From an uncultured Eubacteriales bacterium (GTDB taxonomy: Bacteria; Bacillota; Clostridia; Oscillospirales; Oscillospiraceae): 30,636 bases of DNA. Below the pieces are notes generated by a model that saw only the letters and a program-made list of their open reading frames with translations, was not told the DNA's origin and searched no databases. The translations under genes were made by a program, and so were the position numbers. Below, in pieces: positions 6,351-14,860 of the stretch (its first letter is position 1; every line of letters starts with the position of its first letter). Where the stretch lies: the NCBI GenBank assembly GCA_900549405.1, contig URNZ01000018.1:1-30636 (forward strand), given 5' to 3'.

Positions 6351-9300
6351 ATGGAGGACATGGAGCGCAGCGCGTCCAGACGGCGCAGCCGGGGCTTTAC
6401 CCTGACGGAGATGCTGGCCGGGATCGCCATGCTGGCCATTCTGGCGGGACTGCTCATCCCCATCAGCGCCGCGATGTACCGCCGGTTCCGGCTGACGGAG
6501 ATGGACGACTTTGCACGGCAGATCTGTGTGGCGGCCCAGAACGAGCTGACCGCCATGAAGGCCTCCGGGCGGCTAGAGGTCTTTGCTAGGCAGGTGGACC
6601 GGCGGCTGGCCCAACAGCCCCAGGACTACCCTGAAGGTGATACCGACGGCTGGAAGGACCTGTTTGCGGTGTACAGTACCGATCAGGCGGCGGAGGATTT
6701 TCTCCTGCACGCCGGCGACTCCCTCAGCCAGGCCACCGAACACGGGGGCTATTTCCTCCTGGAGCTCAACCCCCTCACCGGGGACGTGTACAGCGCCTTT
6801 TATTCCGAGCAGCCCTTCACCTATGAGCAGATCAGCGCCTGGGCGGACCGGAGCCGGGAGACCCGGCTGGGGGAGAAGGACCTCATCGGCTATTACAGCG
6901 CCGCCTCGGCAGACTATGGCGCCGTTGGCGTTCCGGAGAAGTTCTGCCCCACCATCGAGCTAATCAACGGGGAAGAGCTGTATGTGAAGATCGACTGCGG
7001 CGGTTTGATGGCCCTGCGCCGCACCCAGCGGAACCTGACCGTGACCCTGACGGTGAAGGGCGCGAGCGGGGGCGAGGTGCCGTTCACCTATCGGGGCGGA
7101 ACGGACTTCTTTGTGGAGCGCGACAGCATCACGCTCTATAAGGTGCTGGACAGCCTGGACGAGGATAACGCCTTTGCAGCGGTGTTCAAAAACAGCGGGA
7201 TCAAGGCCGGGGACGACATCACCGTCCAGGCCGCGATCACCTATGATGACCCCAACCAGGGTCTGAACATCACCGGAGAGACCGGCCTGGCGCAGGGCAA
7301 CAGCCTGTTCGGCGCAGTGGTCACCGGTGATGACGGCAGCGGACAGATCCAGGTCTCCCGGGTGCGCCACCTGAACAACCTGCAGGACAGCATTCTGACC
7401 GGCGATGCCGCCGACGCGGCAAAAGCCTGCCGCAAGGTGGTCCAGACCGCGCCCATCTCCTTCTTATTCCGGGACTGGAAGGACGGAGACTGGTGTCCCG
7501 CGTCCAAGTGGCCGGGGAACCCCATGGGCGAATTCCGGCCCATTCAGAACCAGGCGCTGTTCGGAGCGGAGGAGAGCGAGGCCCCGGCAGTGCGGGCCTG
7601 CTATGACGGACAGAACAATGTGCTGAAGGGCTTTGTATTCGGCATAAACGACTATGGCAGATCCGCCCTGTTTGGCACTGCCAGCCATACGGACTTTCAA
7701 AATATCCGCCTGGCGGACTGTCAGGCAAACGGAATGTATGCCGCCATGCTGGGGGGATATCTGTCCCAGTGCAGCATAGAAAACTGCGGCGCTTATCTGA
7801 ATACTCAGGATGAGAACGGCTCTTATTATAATGATATGGACGCCCGGCGGGCTAAATATATGGTAAAAGGCGACCCCAGCCTGTCTTATTGCTATGCCGG
7901 TGGCCTGATCGCTACGGCGGACCGCTGCATCATCACGGCGTCTTTTGGCGCAGTTGATGTGGAGAGCAAGGGCGAGTATATGGGTTACGCCGGTGGCCTG
8001 GGCGGCTATTTTATCAGTTGTGAATTGAAAGATTGCTATGCCTCCGGCAATGTAAATGCCACGAACGGTACGGGTGGTCTGGTTGGTGTGGCAGATAAGT
8101 ATAACGACAGGATTCAGGGCAGTATGGAAAACTGCTATGCCACCGGAAATGTGATATCGAACAGCAGAGGCGGCGGCCTGGTTGGTGCCGCAGATGGAAC
8201 GATCACGGATTGCGTTTCTTATGGAAAGGTAACGACCAGCGAGGGAACAGAAGATACCAATACCAGTGGTGGCTTTGTTGGCTTCCGTGATAGTGTCACC
8301 ATCAAAAACTGCCGCTATCTCAGCCAAGCCAAATACAACGCGACTTACAGCGTGCCCAACGGGGTGACGGCTTCGGGGTACAGCGCCCTGAAGGAGACGG
8401 CCCATGTGGGGGAGAGCCACCCCTATTCCGTGGGCCTGCGCGGCCTGGGCATCCCTTTCCCCCTGTGCCAGTATCAGGGCAAGAGCATCGATCATTACGG
8501 CGACTGGCCGGAGGCCTATCAGCTTCAGACCTCTCTGGTCTACTATGAGAAGTACGCCGACAATACTTATGGCTATTATGCCCGCACCAGCCTGACCAGC
8601 GGCGGCCAGAGCGCGGGCAGCAACTGGATCGCCGACACCCTGCAAAACCAGCCCTGCGTGGAGGACGGCTATGCCCTGATGACCGTGTATGAGCTGAACC
8701 GCTTCTCCTACACCCTGGACGTGGGTGTCAGAGACGAAGCCTTGAGGAAGGGCAGCGTTGAGATCACCAATGACCCGACGAATTGTAACGAAAGCCAAGC
8801 CGCCCTGCTGCGCCAGGGCGAGGTGGTGGAATTTGTCTCTGACGGACAGATGGTGGAGATCCAGAATGCCAAGCTGTACCGGCTGCCTTTCGACCTACAG
8901 ATCAACAAGCGGGAGTCGGCCTACACCTTCTGGGAGACCCTGACCATTACCGGTTATGGCCCGGAGAGCAGCGACCCCGTGGTGAAGAACGAGATCTTCT
9001 ATTACTGCCCGGACTTTGCCCGGAATGCGGTGAACCCGGAGCCGGGCGTGAAGAGCAGTCTGCCCGAGGAGCCCGGCGGCTCAGAGCGCCCCGTCTACGT
9101 CCGCTCCGCCCGCCAACTCAACGGCATGTCCCGCTCCACCTACTATTGGAACCTGCGGGGCGGCGGACAGCAGATCCAGTTCGTCCAGGAGACGGACCTG
9201 AATTATCAGCTGTACACCAAGAACTACTGCGGCGTGACCTATAACCTGATGGACACCAGCGAGAGCAACCCCTATAAAAACCAGCCCATCGGTACGCCCA

Positions 9301-10439
9301 ATGTGAAAAAAGGCAATAGCTTTGAGGCATGGAATTTCCGCAACTCCTATGACGGCCAGGGCCACAAGATCATCGACTATTGCTGCGAGACCTACAACAA
9401 AGCGGGGAGCGCTGTCTACCGCTTTACCGGCCTGTTCGGCGAGGCGGAGCAGTGTACCCTGAAAAACATTGTCATGGTGGCCTCTGACCCGGCAAAAAAA
9501 TCGGGCTATGTGATCGTCAGAAACTTTGAAGGACAGTGGAATCAGGAGCCCGCTGTGGGTGCGCTGGCAGGACTGATATACAAAGAGAAAGTCGACAGCG
9601 GCGAAAAGAAAGCAGAGGTCATCAACTGTACCGTCTCCGGCTATGCCGTGGAGTTCTACAGAAAGGGTGCCAGCTCGACCCCTGCTTTGGGCGGCCTGGT
9701 AGGTATCAACTTCGGCGATATCAAGAACAGCTCCGCTACCTGCAACGTGTACAACGGGAACAACGACGGTATCGTTGGCGGCCTGGTTGGCAGCTTGAAC
9801 GGTACAGGAACCATTGACCAGTGCTATGCGGGCGGAACTTTAGGGTATAAGCAGAACGGAAAGAGCGGCGGCTTAGTGGGCGGCTTTGTGAACGTCTGGG
9901 GTTATGGACAGGATAACGTCAGCCAGCGGGATATGCGGGTGTCCAACAGCTACGCCGCCAACGCCAGGCTGAGTAGCAACATGCCAGACTCGGCAAAATG
10001 GAACTTCACTGTGGTCGCCCCAATGTATGACGACAATATCTGGAACACCCAGGTCAAAATCAGCAACTGCTACTATCTCGATGGCTCCGGCATTGTGGAC
10101 ATCACCTTGAAAGATGACGGTTTCAGCCAAAGGCTGACCAGTCAGCAGCTGTCTCACCAGGAGATAGACGGCTTCAACTGGGCCGATGCCGGTCACACCT
10201 TCCCCTGGAGCGCCGGACTCATCGGCAAGGCATATCCCTATCCCACGGCGACCACCGGGGCGGATGGCCAGCCTATCCACTATGGCGACTGGTACAGTTC
10301 CAGCACGGCGACCTATGATGCGCCGGATGTGCCGGATGTATCGGAGGAGGAAAGACCTGTGGCCGACGCCATTCCGCCGGAGCCGGAGGAGAACCAGGAA
10401 CCGGACCAGTCTCAGTCCAACGAGGAGGCCACAGACTAA
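6351..10439 (+). CDS. giant prepilin-like protein with GLUG-type repeats (putative pilus adhesin)
   Basis: This 1362-residue protein starts with a class III prepilin signal: a 15-residue basic leader ending in Gly, then FTLTEMLAGIAMLAILAGLLIPI, with Glu at mature position +5. PilD should process it and it should enter the pilus. The long body is extracellular. Two blocks of GLUG-like repeats, roughly residues 447-657 and 1027-1244, contain recurring GGLVG cores followed by (N)CYA(T/S/G)G-type text, e.g. GGLVGVADKY, GGGLVGAADG, LGGLVGINFGD, VGGLVGSLNG. GLUG repeats occur in bacterial surface and adhesin proteins and probably form a beta-helix. The tail (last ~40 residues) is acidic and Pro-rich (PEPEENQEPDQSQ). 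It heads the pilus operon. It is about ten times longer than a usual pilin. Adhesion is inferred. Confidence 0.85.
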   Translation: MEDMERSASRRRSRGFTLTEMLAGIAMLAILAGLLIPISAAMYRRFRLTEMDDFARQICVAAQNELTAMKASGRLEVFARQVDRRLAQQPQDYPEGDTDGWKDLFAVYSTDQAAEDFLLHAGDSLSQATEHGGYFLLELNPLTGDVYSAFYSEQPFTYEQISAWADRSRETRLGEKDLIGYYSAASADYGAVGVPEKFCPTIELINGEELYVKIDCGGLMALRRTQRNLTVTLTVKGASGGEVPFTYRGGTDFFVERDSITLYKVLDSLDEDNAFAAVFKNSGIKAGDDITVQAAITYDDPNQGLNITGETGLAQGNSLFGAVVTGDDGSGQIQVSRVRHLNNLQDSILTGDAADAAKACRKVVQTAPISFLFRDWKDGDWCPASKWPGNPMGEFRPIQNQALFGAEESEAPAVRACYDGQNNVLKGFVFGINDYGRSALFGTASHTDFQNIRLADCQANGMYAAMLGGYLSQCSIENCGAYLNTQDENGSYYNDMDARRAKYMVKGDPSLSYCYAGGLIATADRCIITASFGAVDVESKGEYMGYAGGLGGYFISCELKDCYASGNVNATNGTGGLVGVADKYNDRIQGSMENCYATGNVISNSRGGGLVGAADGTITDCVSYGKVTTSEGTEDTNTSGGFVGFRDSVTIKNCRYLSQAKYNATYSVPNGVTASGYSALKETAHVGESHPYSVGLRGLGIPFPLCQYQGKSIDHYGDWPEAYQLQTSLVYYEKYADNTYGYYARTSLTSGGQSAGSNWIADTLQNQPCVEDGYALMTVYELNRFSYTLDVGVRDEALRKGSVEITNDPTNCNESQAALLRQGEVVEFVSDGQMVEIQNAKLYRLPFDLQINKRESAYTFWETLTITGYGPESSDPVVKNEIFYYCPDFARNAVNPEPGVKSSLPEEPGGSERPVYVRSARQLNGMSRSTYYWNLRGGGQQIQFVQETDLNYQLYTKNYCGVTYNLMDTSESNPYKNQPIGTPNVKKGNSFEAWNFRNSYDGQGHKIIDYCCETYNKAGSAVYRFTGLFGEAEQCTLKNIVMVASDPAKKSGYVIVRNFEGQWNQEPAVGALAGLIYKEKVDSGEKKAEVINCTVSGYAVEFYRKGASSTPALGGLVGINFGDIKNSSATCNVYNGNNDGIVGGLVGSLNGTGTIDQCYAGGTLGYKQNGKSGGLVGGFVNVWGYGQDNVSQRDMRVSNSYAANARLSSNMPDSAKWNFTVVAPMYDDNIWNTQVKISNCYYLDGSGIVDITLKDDGFSQRLTSQQLSHQEIDGFNWADAGHTFPWSAGLIGKAYPYPTATTGADGQPIHYGDWYSSSTATYDAPDVPDVSEEERPVADAIPPEPEENQEPDQSQSNEEATD

Positions 10440-10475
10440 AGCAAGAGCAGCAGACGGCAGAGAGGAGGGACGCGC

Positions 10476-11240
10476 ATGAGAGAAAAGCTAAACAGCCAGC
10501 GGGGCGCGTCTCTGCTCATCGCCCTGCTGTATTTTCTGGTGTGCGGTTTAGTTGCGGCGGTGATCATCGGCGCGGCCATGACCAACGTGCAGAAGCTGAA
10601 GGGAGCCCACCAGCGGCAGCAGGCATACAACTCCGTCAGCTCCGCCGCCCAGCTCATCCGGGACGAGATGACCCGGGTGCAGTATCAGGGCGTGGAGCGG
10701 TGGAAAGCGTATGAGTGTAACCGTGTCAGTGCGGAAATCACGATCAAAGAGCCGGGTCGACACTCTGACGAGTATGACTACGAGAGCTTTCAGGCGACTT
10801 CGGAAGAGGACAAGTCCTTAACTAAGCTGATCCTGCCCGGAGTGGAGAAGGTATATCACAGTTATGCCAAGTTCCAAGAAAATCGAGAAAGTTTTAATGG
10901 CTGGCAGAGCAGCTTCACCGTGGACGACGGGGTGTGCCCCGTGGAGGTGAACGTGAAGCTCAACCGGGACTATACGCTGACCTTCACCCTGGCCCCCCAG
11001 CAGGCCGACCTGGCAGAAGATTATCGCATGACCCTGGTCAGCAAGGGACAGGCCGGTGAGCCAGTGGAAAGTTCGACCAATGAAAATTGCTATCATGAGA
11101 AGGTAACATATTGGAATAGCCTTGCCAACAAGTACGTGACAGAAGGACGAAATTTCCCCGTTGAAGTCCATCACTACACCACTACGATCCAATGGACCCG
11201 TGGGACCATTTCCAAGGGGGTGAGCCGGGATGAGAGCTAA
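10476..11240 (+). CDS. minor prepilin, PilX/GspK-like (no Glu5)
   Basis: A 254-residue protein with a short basic N-terminus MREKLNSQRG and a single hydrophobic helix ASLLIALLYFLVCGLVAAVIIG, followed by a coiled-coil-prone segment (VQKLKGAHQRQQAYNSVSSAAQLIRDEM) and a polar globular domain. The RG/ASL junction resembles a prepilin peptidase site, but mature position 5 is Ile, not Glu. Loss of Glu5 is characteristic of GspK/PilX-type subunits placed at the pilus tip, and this is the basis of the call. Parts of the gene (about 10690-10870 and 11060-11210) are AT-richer than the rest. It overlaps the next gene by 11 nt. Confidence 0.65.
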   Translation: MREKLNSQRGASLLIALLYFLVCGLVAAVIIGAAMTNVQKLKGAHQRQQAYNSVSSAAQLIRDEMTRVQYQGVERWKAYECNRVSAEITIKEPGRHSDEYDYESFQATSEEDKSLTKLILPGVEKVYHSYAKFQENRESFNGWQSSFTVDDGVCPVEVNVKLNRDYTLTFTLAPQQADLAEDYRMTLVSKGQAGEPVESSTNENCYHEKVTYWNSLANKYVTEGRNFPVEVHHYTTTIQWTRGTISKGVSRDES

Positions 11241-11514
11241 ACGCACCAGCCGGGGGGAGACCCTGGCCGCCATTCTGGTGGTGTCCCTCACCAGCGTGTT
11301 CCTGCTCACCTCCGTCATGGCCGCCCAGCGGGTGAACCGTCAGGCGGGGGAGGGGGACGAGCAGCTCCGCCTGGAGCAGGACGTGGTGGAGCGCCGGTCA
11401 GACGGCAAACAGAGCACCGTTCAGATCGGCGGCGGCTCCTATCCCGTGATCCGCTACGGCGAGGGGGAGGCCCTCCAGGGCTATGTCCTCCAGAGCGAGG
11501 AGGGAGCCGGATGA
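11230..11514 (+). CDS. small minor prepilin-like protein
   Basis: Only 94 residues: MRAKRTSRG, then ETLAAILVVSLTSVFLLTSVMAAQ as the membrane helix, then a short polar domain. Compared with its neighbour (RRGFTLAETLAALVIVV) it looks as if the FTLA residues after the cleavage Gly were missing, leaving Glu at +1 and Ala at +5. It may still be cut after Gly9. It is coupled to both neighbours: it overlaps the gene before by 11 nt and the gene after by 4 (ATGA). Assigned to the minor pilins by structure and place; the precise role is unknown. Confidence 0.6.
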   Translation: MRAKRTSRGETLAAILVVSLTSVFLLTSVMAAQRVNRQAGEGDEQLRLEQDVVERRSDGKQSTVQIGGGSYPVIRYGEGEALQGYVLQSEEGAG

Positions 11515-12047
11515 AGCGTCAACGAAACAGACGGGGCTTTACCCTGGCGGAGACCCTGGCGGCGCTGGTCATCGTGGTCCTGCTGGCCATGTCGGTGCAG
11601 ATGGGCACCATGACCGCCCTGCGCACCAGAACGGCCTCTCGCTTTCAGTCGGAGAGCGAGATCTTGGCCGCCACCCTGAACAGCGCCCTGGGGGACATGC
11701 TCCACTATGCCACCTGTGCTAAATATATTGCCACCAGCGGGCTGGTCTATATCAACAACCCGGGCTATGGCATCGTCAACGGGCAGATCCTGGCGAAGGA
11801 CGGGCGGCTGTATGTGAACGCCACCACCGGTCTTTCCGCCAGCGACCCCAACGCCACGCTGCTGACCCTGACGGGGGCGGGGGCGTATACCGACCTGACA
11901 GTGAGCGACTTTCAGATCGCCTATCTCTGGCCGGACTGTATGTTCACCGGCAGCTATGTCATCCACGGGCCGGAGCAGGCCGAGAAAGAGATCCAGTTCG
12001 CTTTTCGTGCGATCAACGAGATCCCCAGCGCGGGAGCAAGAGGTTAA
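11511..12047 (+). CDS. minor prepilin, PilW/PilV-like
   Basis: A 178-residue prepilin with leader MKRQRNRRG and mature start FTLAETLAALVIVVLLAMSVQMG, including Glu at +5. The rest is a polar pilin head with two Cys (in MLHYATCAKY and WPDCMF) that could form a disulfide. The ATG overlaps the stop of the preceding gene. With the two genes before it, it forms a minor-pilin set such as those that start pilus assembly. The stop lies in a short direct repeat (CAAGAGGTTAA at 12037-12047 and 12056-12066). Confidence 0.75.
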   Translation: MKRQRNRRGFTLAETLAALVIVVLLAMSVQMGTMTALRTRTASRFQSESEILAATLNSALGDMLHYATCAKYIATSGLVYINNPGYGIVNGQILAKDGRLYVNATTGLSASDPNATLLTLTGAGAYTDLTVSDFQIAYLWPDCMFTGSYVIHGPEQAEKEIQFAFRAINEIPSAGARG

Positions 12048-12081
12048 TGAGAGGTCAAGAGGTTAAGAGGAGCTGATAAAC

Positions 12082-13776
12082 ATGGCATATCCACGGCTGG
12101 GCGACCTGCTGGTCTCCTCCGGGGTCATTTCTCAGGAACAGCTGGGCCAGGCCCTGGCCCGGCAGAAGGAGACCAAAAAGCGGCTGGGCGAGGCGCTCAT
12201 CGATGACGGGATCATCACCGAGCAGCAGCTCATCGACACCCTGCGTTTGCAGCTGGGCATTGAATTTGTGGACCTGTCCACCGTAGAGCCCGACCCCCAA
12301 CTGGTGGACGTGCTGCCCCGGAACATCGCCAAGAAATATGGCGTGACCCCGGTGCGGCTCCACGGCAACACCCTGTACCTGGCCATGAGCGACCCCCTGA
12401 ACTTTATGGCCCAGGAGGAGGTGCGGGTGGCCACCCACCGCCGGGTGGTGCCCATGATCACCACCGCCGACGGCATCGAGCGGGCCAACGCCAGCCTGTA
12501 TGGCGGCGAGGGCGCCCAGCGGGCCATCCAAGATATGCGCCGGGAGGCCCCCGTCACCCAGCAGGAGAGCGCCGCCGACGCGGTGGTGGAGCTGAACGAG
12601 ACGGCGGCCCCCACCGTCCGGTTGGTCAACTCCATCATCGAGCGGGCGGCGGCGGAGAACGCCAGCGACATCCACTTAGACCCCTGCGCCGACTGTATCC
12701 GGGTCAGGATGCGCATCGACGGCGTGATGTGCCCGGTGATGACGGTGCCCAGCGACCTGTATCCCTCGGTGCTGGCCCGCCTGAAGATCATGGGCGGTAT
12801 GGACGTGACCGAACGCCGGGTGCCCCAGGACGGACGCGCCGGGGTGCGGCTGCGCAATCGCAGCTTCGATCTGCGTATGTCCACCCTGCCCACCATTTAC
12901 GGCGAGAAGTGCGTCATCCGTGTGCTGGACAAGAACTCCGCCTTTCTCAGCCGGGACGGCATCGGGGTGGAGGGCAGGCAGCTGGAGCAGTATGAATATC
13001 TCATGGGCCGCCCCAGCGGGACCATTTTGATCGTGGGACCCACGGGCAGCGGCAAGACCTCCACCATGTACACCATGATCCACCAGCTCAACAGCGAGCA
13101 GGTGAACCTGATGACCCTGGAGGACCCGGTGGAGTATAACATCGACGGCATCAATCAGGTGCAGATCAACGAGAAGACGGGCATGACCTTCGCCAGCGGC
13201 CTGCGGTCTATCCTGCGCCAGGACCCGGACATCATCGCCGTGGGCGAGATCCGGGACGGGGAGACGGCGGAGATCGCCATGCGGGCGGCCATCACCGGCC
13301 ACTTAGTTCTGTCTACCGTCCACACCAACGACGCCCTGTCCACCGTGGAACGGCTGAAGGACATCGGCGTGCCCAACTATCTCATCGCCGGGGCCCTGAA
13401 CGGGGTCATCTCCCAGCGCCTGGTGCGCACCATCTGCCCCGACTGCAAACAGGCCTATGACCCCACAGCCCAGGAACTGGCCGAGTTGGGTCTGCCCGCC
13501 GACAGCAAGCAGAAGCTGTTCCGGGGCAAGGGCTGCCCCAACTGCTTTGGCCGGGGCTATCGGGGGCGCACCGCTGTATTCGAGATGCTGGTGCTCAGCC
13601 GCCGGATGCGCTCGGCCATCGCCAAGGGCATGGACCGGGAGGACCTGCGGGAGATCCTGCGCCAGGAGGGGGACTATGCCACCCTTCAGGAGAACTGCCG
13701 CCGCCTGGTCCAGGACGGCGTGACTACCATAGAGGAGGCGCGGAGACTGGGCAGCTCCGTGGAGTATGATGAGTGA
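12082..13776 (+). CDS. pilB: type IV pilus extension ATPase PilB with c-di-GMP-binding MshEN domain
   Basis: A 564-residue GspE/PilB ATPase that drives pilus polymerisation from the cytoplasmic side of PilC. Residues 5-28 and 34-57 are two exact 24-residue MshEN motifs, RLG-x5-G-x-I-...-Q form (RLGDLLVSSGVISQEQL and RLGEALIDDGIITEQQL), separated by five residues, the arrangement that binds c-di-GMP. The motor domain shows Walker A GPTGSGKT (about 319-326), Asp box LEDPVEY, Walker B DPDIIAVGEIRD, His box STVHTNDA, and a zinc site CPDC ... CPNC near 451-490. The ATG has an AGAGGAG site upstream. The 3' end overlaps pilT by 11 nt. Confidence 0.95.
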   Translation: MAYPRLGDLLVSSGVISQEQLGQALARQKETKKRLGEALIDDGIITEQQLIDTLRLQLGIEFVDLSTVEPDPQLVDVLPRNIAKKYGVTPVRLHGNTLYLAMSDPLNFMAQEEVRVATHRRVVPMITTADGIERANASLYGGEGAQRAIQDMRREAPVTQQESAADAVVELNETAAPTVRLVNSIIERAAAENASDIHLDPCADCIRVRMRIDGVMCPVMTVPSDLYPSVLARLKIMGGMDVTERRVPQDGRAGVRLRNRSFDLRMSTLPTIYGEKCVIRVLDKNSAFLSRDGIGVEGRQLEQYEYLMGRPSGTILIVGPTGSGKTSTMYTMIHQLNSEQVNLMTLEDPVEYNIDGINQVQINEKTGMTFASGLRSILRQDPDIIAVGEIRDGETAEIAMRAAITGHLVLSTVHTNDALSTVERLKDIGVPNYLIAGALNGVISQRLVRTICPDCKQAYDPTAQELAELGLPADSKQKLFRGKGCPNCFGRGYRGRTAVFEMLVLSRRMRSAIAKGMDREDLREILRQEGDYATLQENCRRLVQDGVTTIEEARRLGSSVEYDE

Positions 13777-14848
13777 GATCGAGATGAATGTGGAGGAGAT
13801 CGTCCGCCAGGCCGACCAGCTGGGGGCCTCGGACGTACACCTCATTAAAGGCCTGCCCCCCTATTTCCGGGTGGTGGGCCAGCTGGTCCCCCAGCGGGAG
13901 GGCCGGCCCCTGACTGAAGCCGACTGCGACCAGGCCGCCGCCCAGTTGGCGGGCTATCAGCTGGAGCAGCTGAAAGCGGTGGGGGAGGTGGACCTGGCCC
14001 GGACCATGGTGGGCCGCCGGGTCCGGGTGAACCTGTTCCGCCAGCAGGGCAGCTTTTCCGCCGCCATCCGTCTGCTGGCCGACGAGATCCCGGCCTTAGA
14101 GAAGCTGGACCTGCCGCCCAAAGTGCTGGAACTCACCGACCTGCACCAGGGCTTGGTCCTGGTCACCGGCGAGACGGGCAGCGGCAAGTCCACCACCCTG
14201 GCCGCCATGATCGACAAGATCAACCACACCCGGGCCGCCCACGTGCTGACATTGGAGGACCCGGTGGAGTATCAATACACCCCGGACCGGTGCATTTTCA
14301 ACCAGCGGGAGATCGGGCGGGACACCGCCAGCTTTGCCAGCGCCCTGCGCTCGGCCCTGCGGGAGGACCCGGACATCATCCTGGTGGGGGAGATGCGGGA
14401 CCGGGAGACCATCGAGACCGCCATGACGGCGGCGGAGACGGGCCATCTGGTCCTGGGCACCCTGCACACCAACTCCGCCGTGGACACCATCGACCGCATC
14501 GTGGACGCCTTCCCGGCGGACCGGCAGCAGCAGATCCGGGTGCAGCTGTCCATGACGTTGCAGGCGGTGCTCAGCCAGCAGCTGCTGCCCACCACCCTGG
14601 GCACCAGCCGCACGGCGGCCTGCGAGCTGCTGGTGGTCACCGCCGCGGTGCGCAACCAGATCCGGGAGGGCAAGACCCCCCAGATCGCCGGGACCATGGC
14701 CGTGTCCGCCCAGGAGGGCAGCGTGACCATGGACGCCAGCGTCCTGCGCCTTTATCAGCGGGGCCGCATCAGCGCCCAGATCGCCGCCCAGGCCGCCCGG
14801 GACAAAGATTTTGTGAAAAAGCATCTGCCCCAGAGCATGGGGATCTAA
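13766..14848 (+). CDS. pilT: type IV pilus retraction ATPase PilT
   Basis: A 360-residue PilT-type motor that disassembles the pilus and powers twitching. It lacks the MshEN and zinc modules of PilB, as expected. Landmarks: N-terminal GASDVHL, VRVNLFRQQG, Walker A GETGSGKSTTL, Asp box LTLEDPVEYQY, Walker B EDPDIILVGEMRD, and His box LGTLHTNSAVDTIDRIVD, the last typical of PilT. Three in-frame ATGs are possible (13766, 13769, 13784); the first two overlap the pilB stop and are favoured by coupling and a GGAG just upstream, so the N-terminus is uncertain by up to six residues. Its presence implies retractile pili. Confidence 0.93.
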   Translation: MMSEIEMNVEEIVRQADQLGASDVHLIKGLPPYFRVVGQLVPQREGRPLTEADCDQAAAQLAGYQLEQLKAVGEVDLARTMVGRRVRVNLFRQQGSFSAAIRLLADEIPALEKLDLPPKVLELTDLHQGLVLVTGETGSGKSTTLAAMIDKINHTRAAHVLTLEDPVEYQYTPDRCIFNQREIGRDTASFASALRSALREDPDIILVGEMRDRETIETAMTAAETGHLVLGTLHTNSAVDTIDRIVDAFPADRQQQIRVQLSMTLQAVLSQQLLPTTLGTSRTAACELLVVTAAVRNQIREGKTPQIAGTMAVSAQEGSVTMDASVLRLYQRGRISAQIAAQAARDKDFVKKHLPQSMGI

Positions 14849-14860
14849 GGGGGTGTTCCC

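Noticed and set aside
6351..11240. Diversity-generating retroelement acting on the giant prepilin
   Set aside because: No reverse transcriptase, no template repeat and no adenine-biased variable repeat is present in the window.
12037..12066. Direct repeat CAAGAGGTTAA twice before pilB as a regulatory site
   Set aside because: Only 11 nt, overlapping a stop codon and a ribosome-site region; likely a small local duplication.
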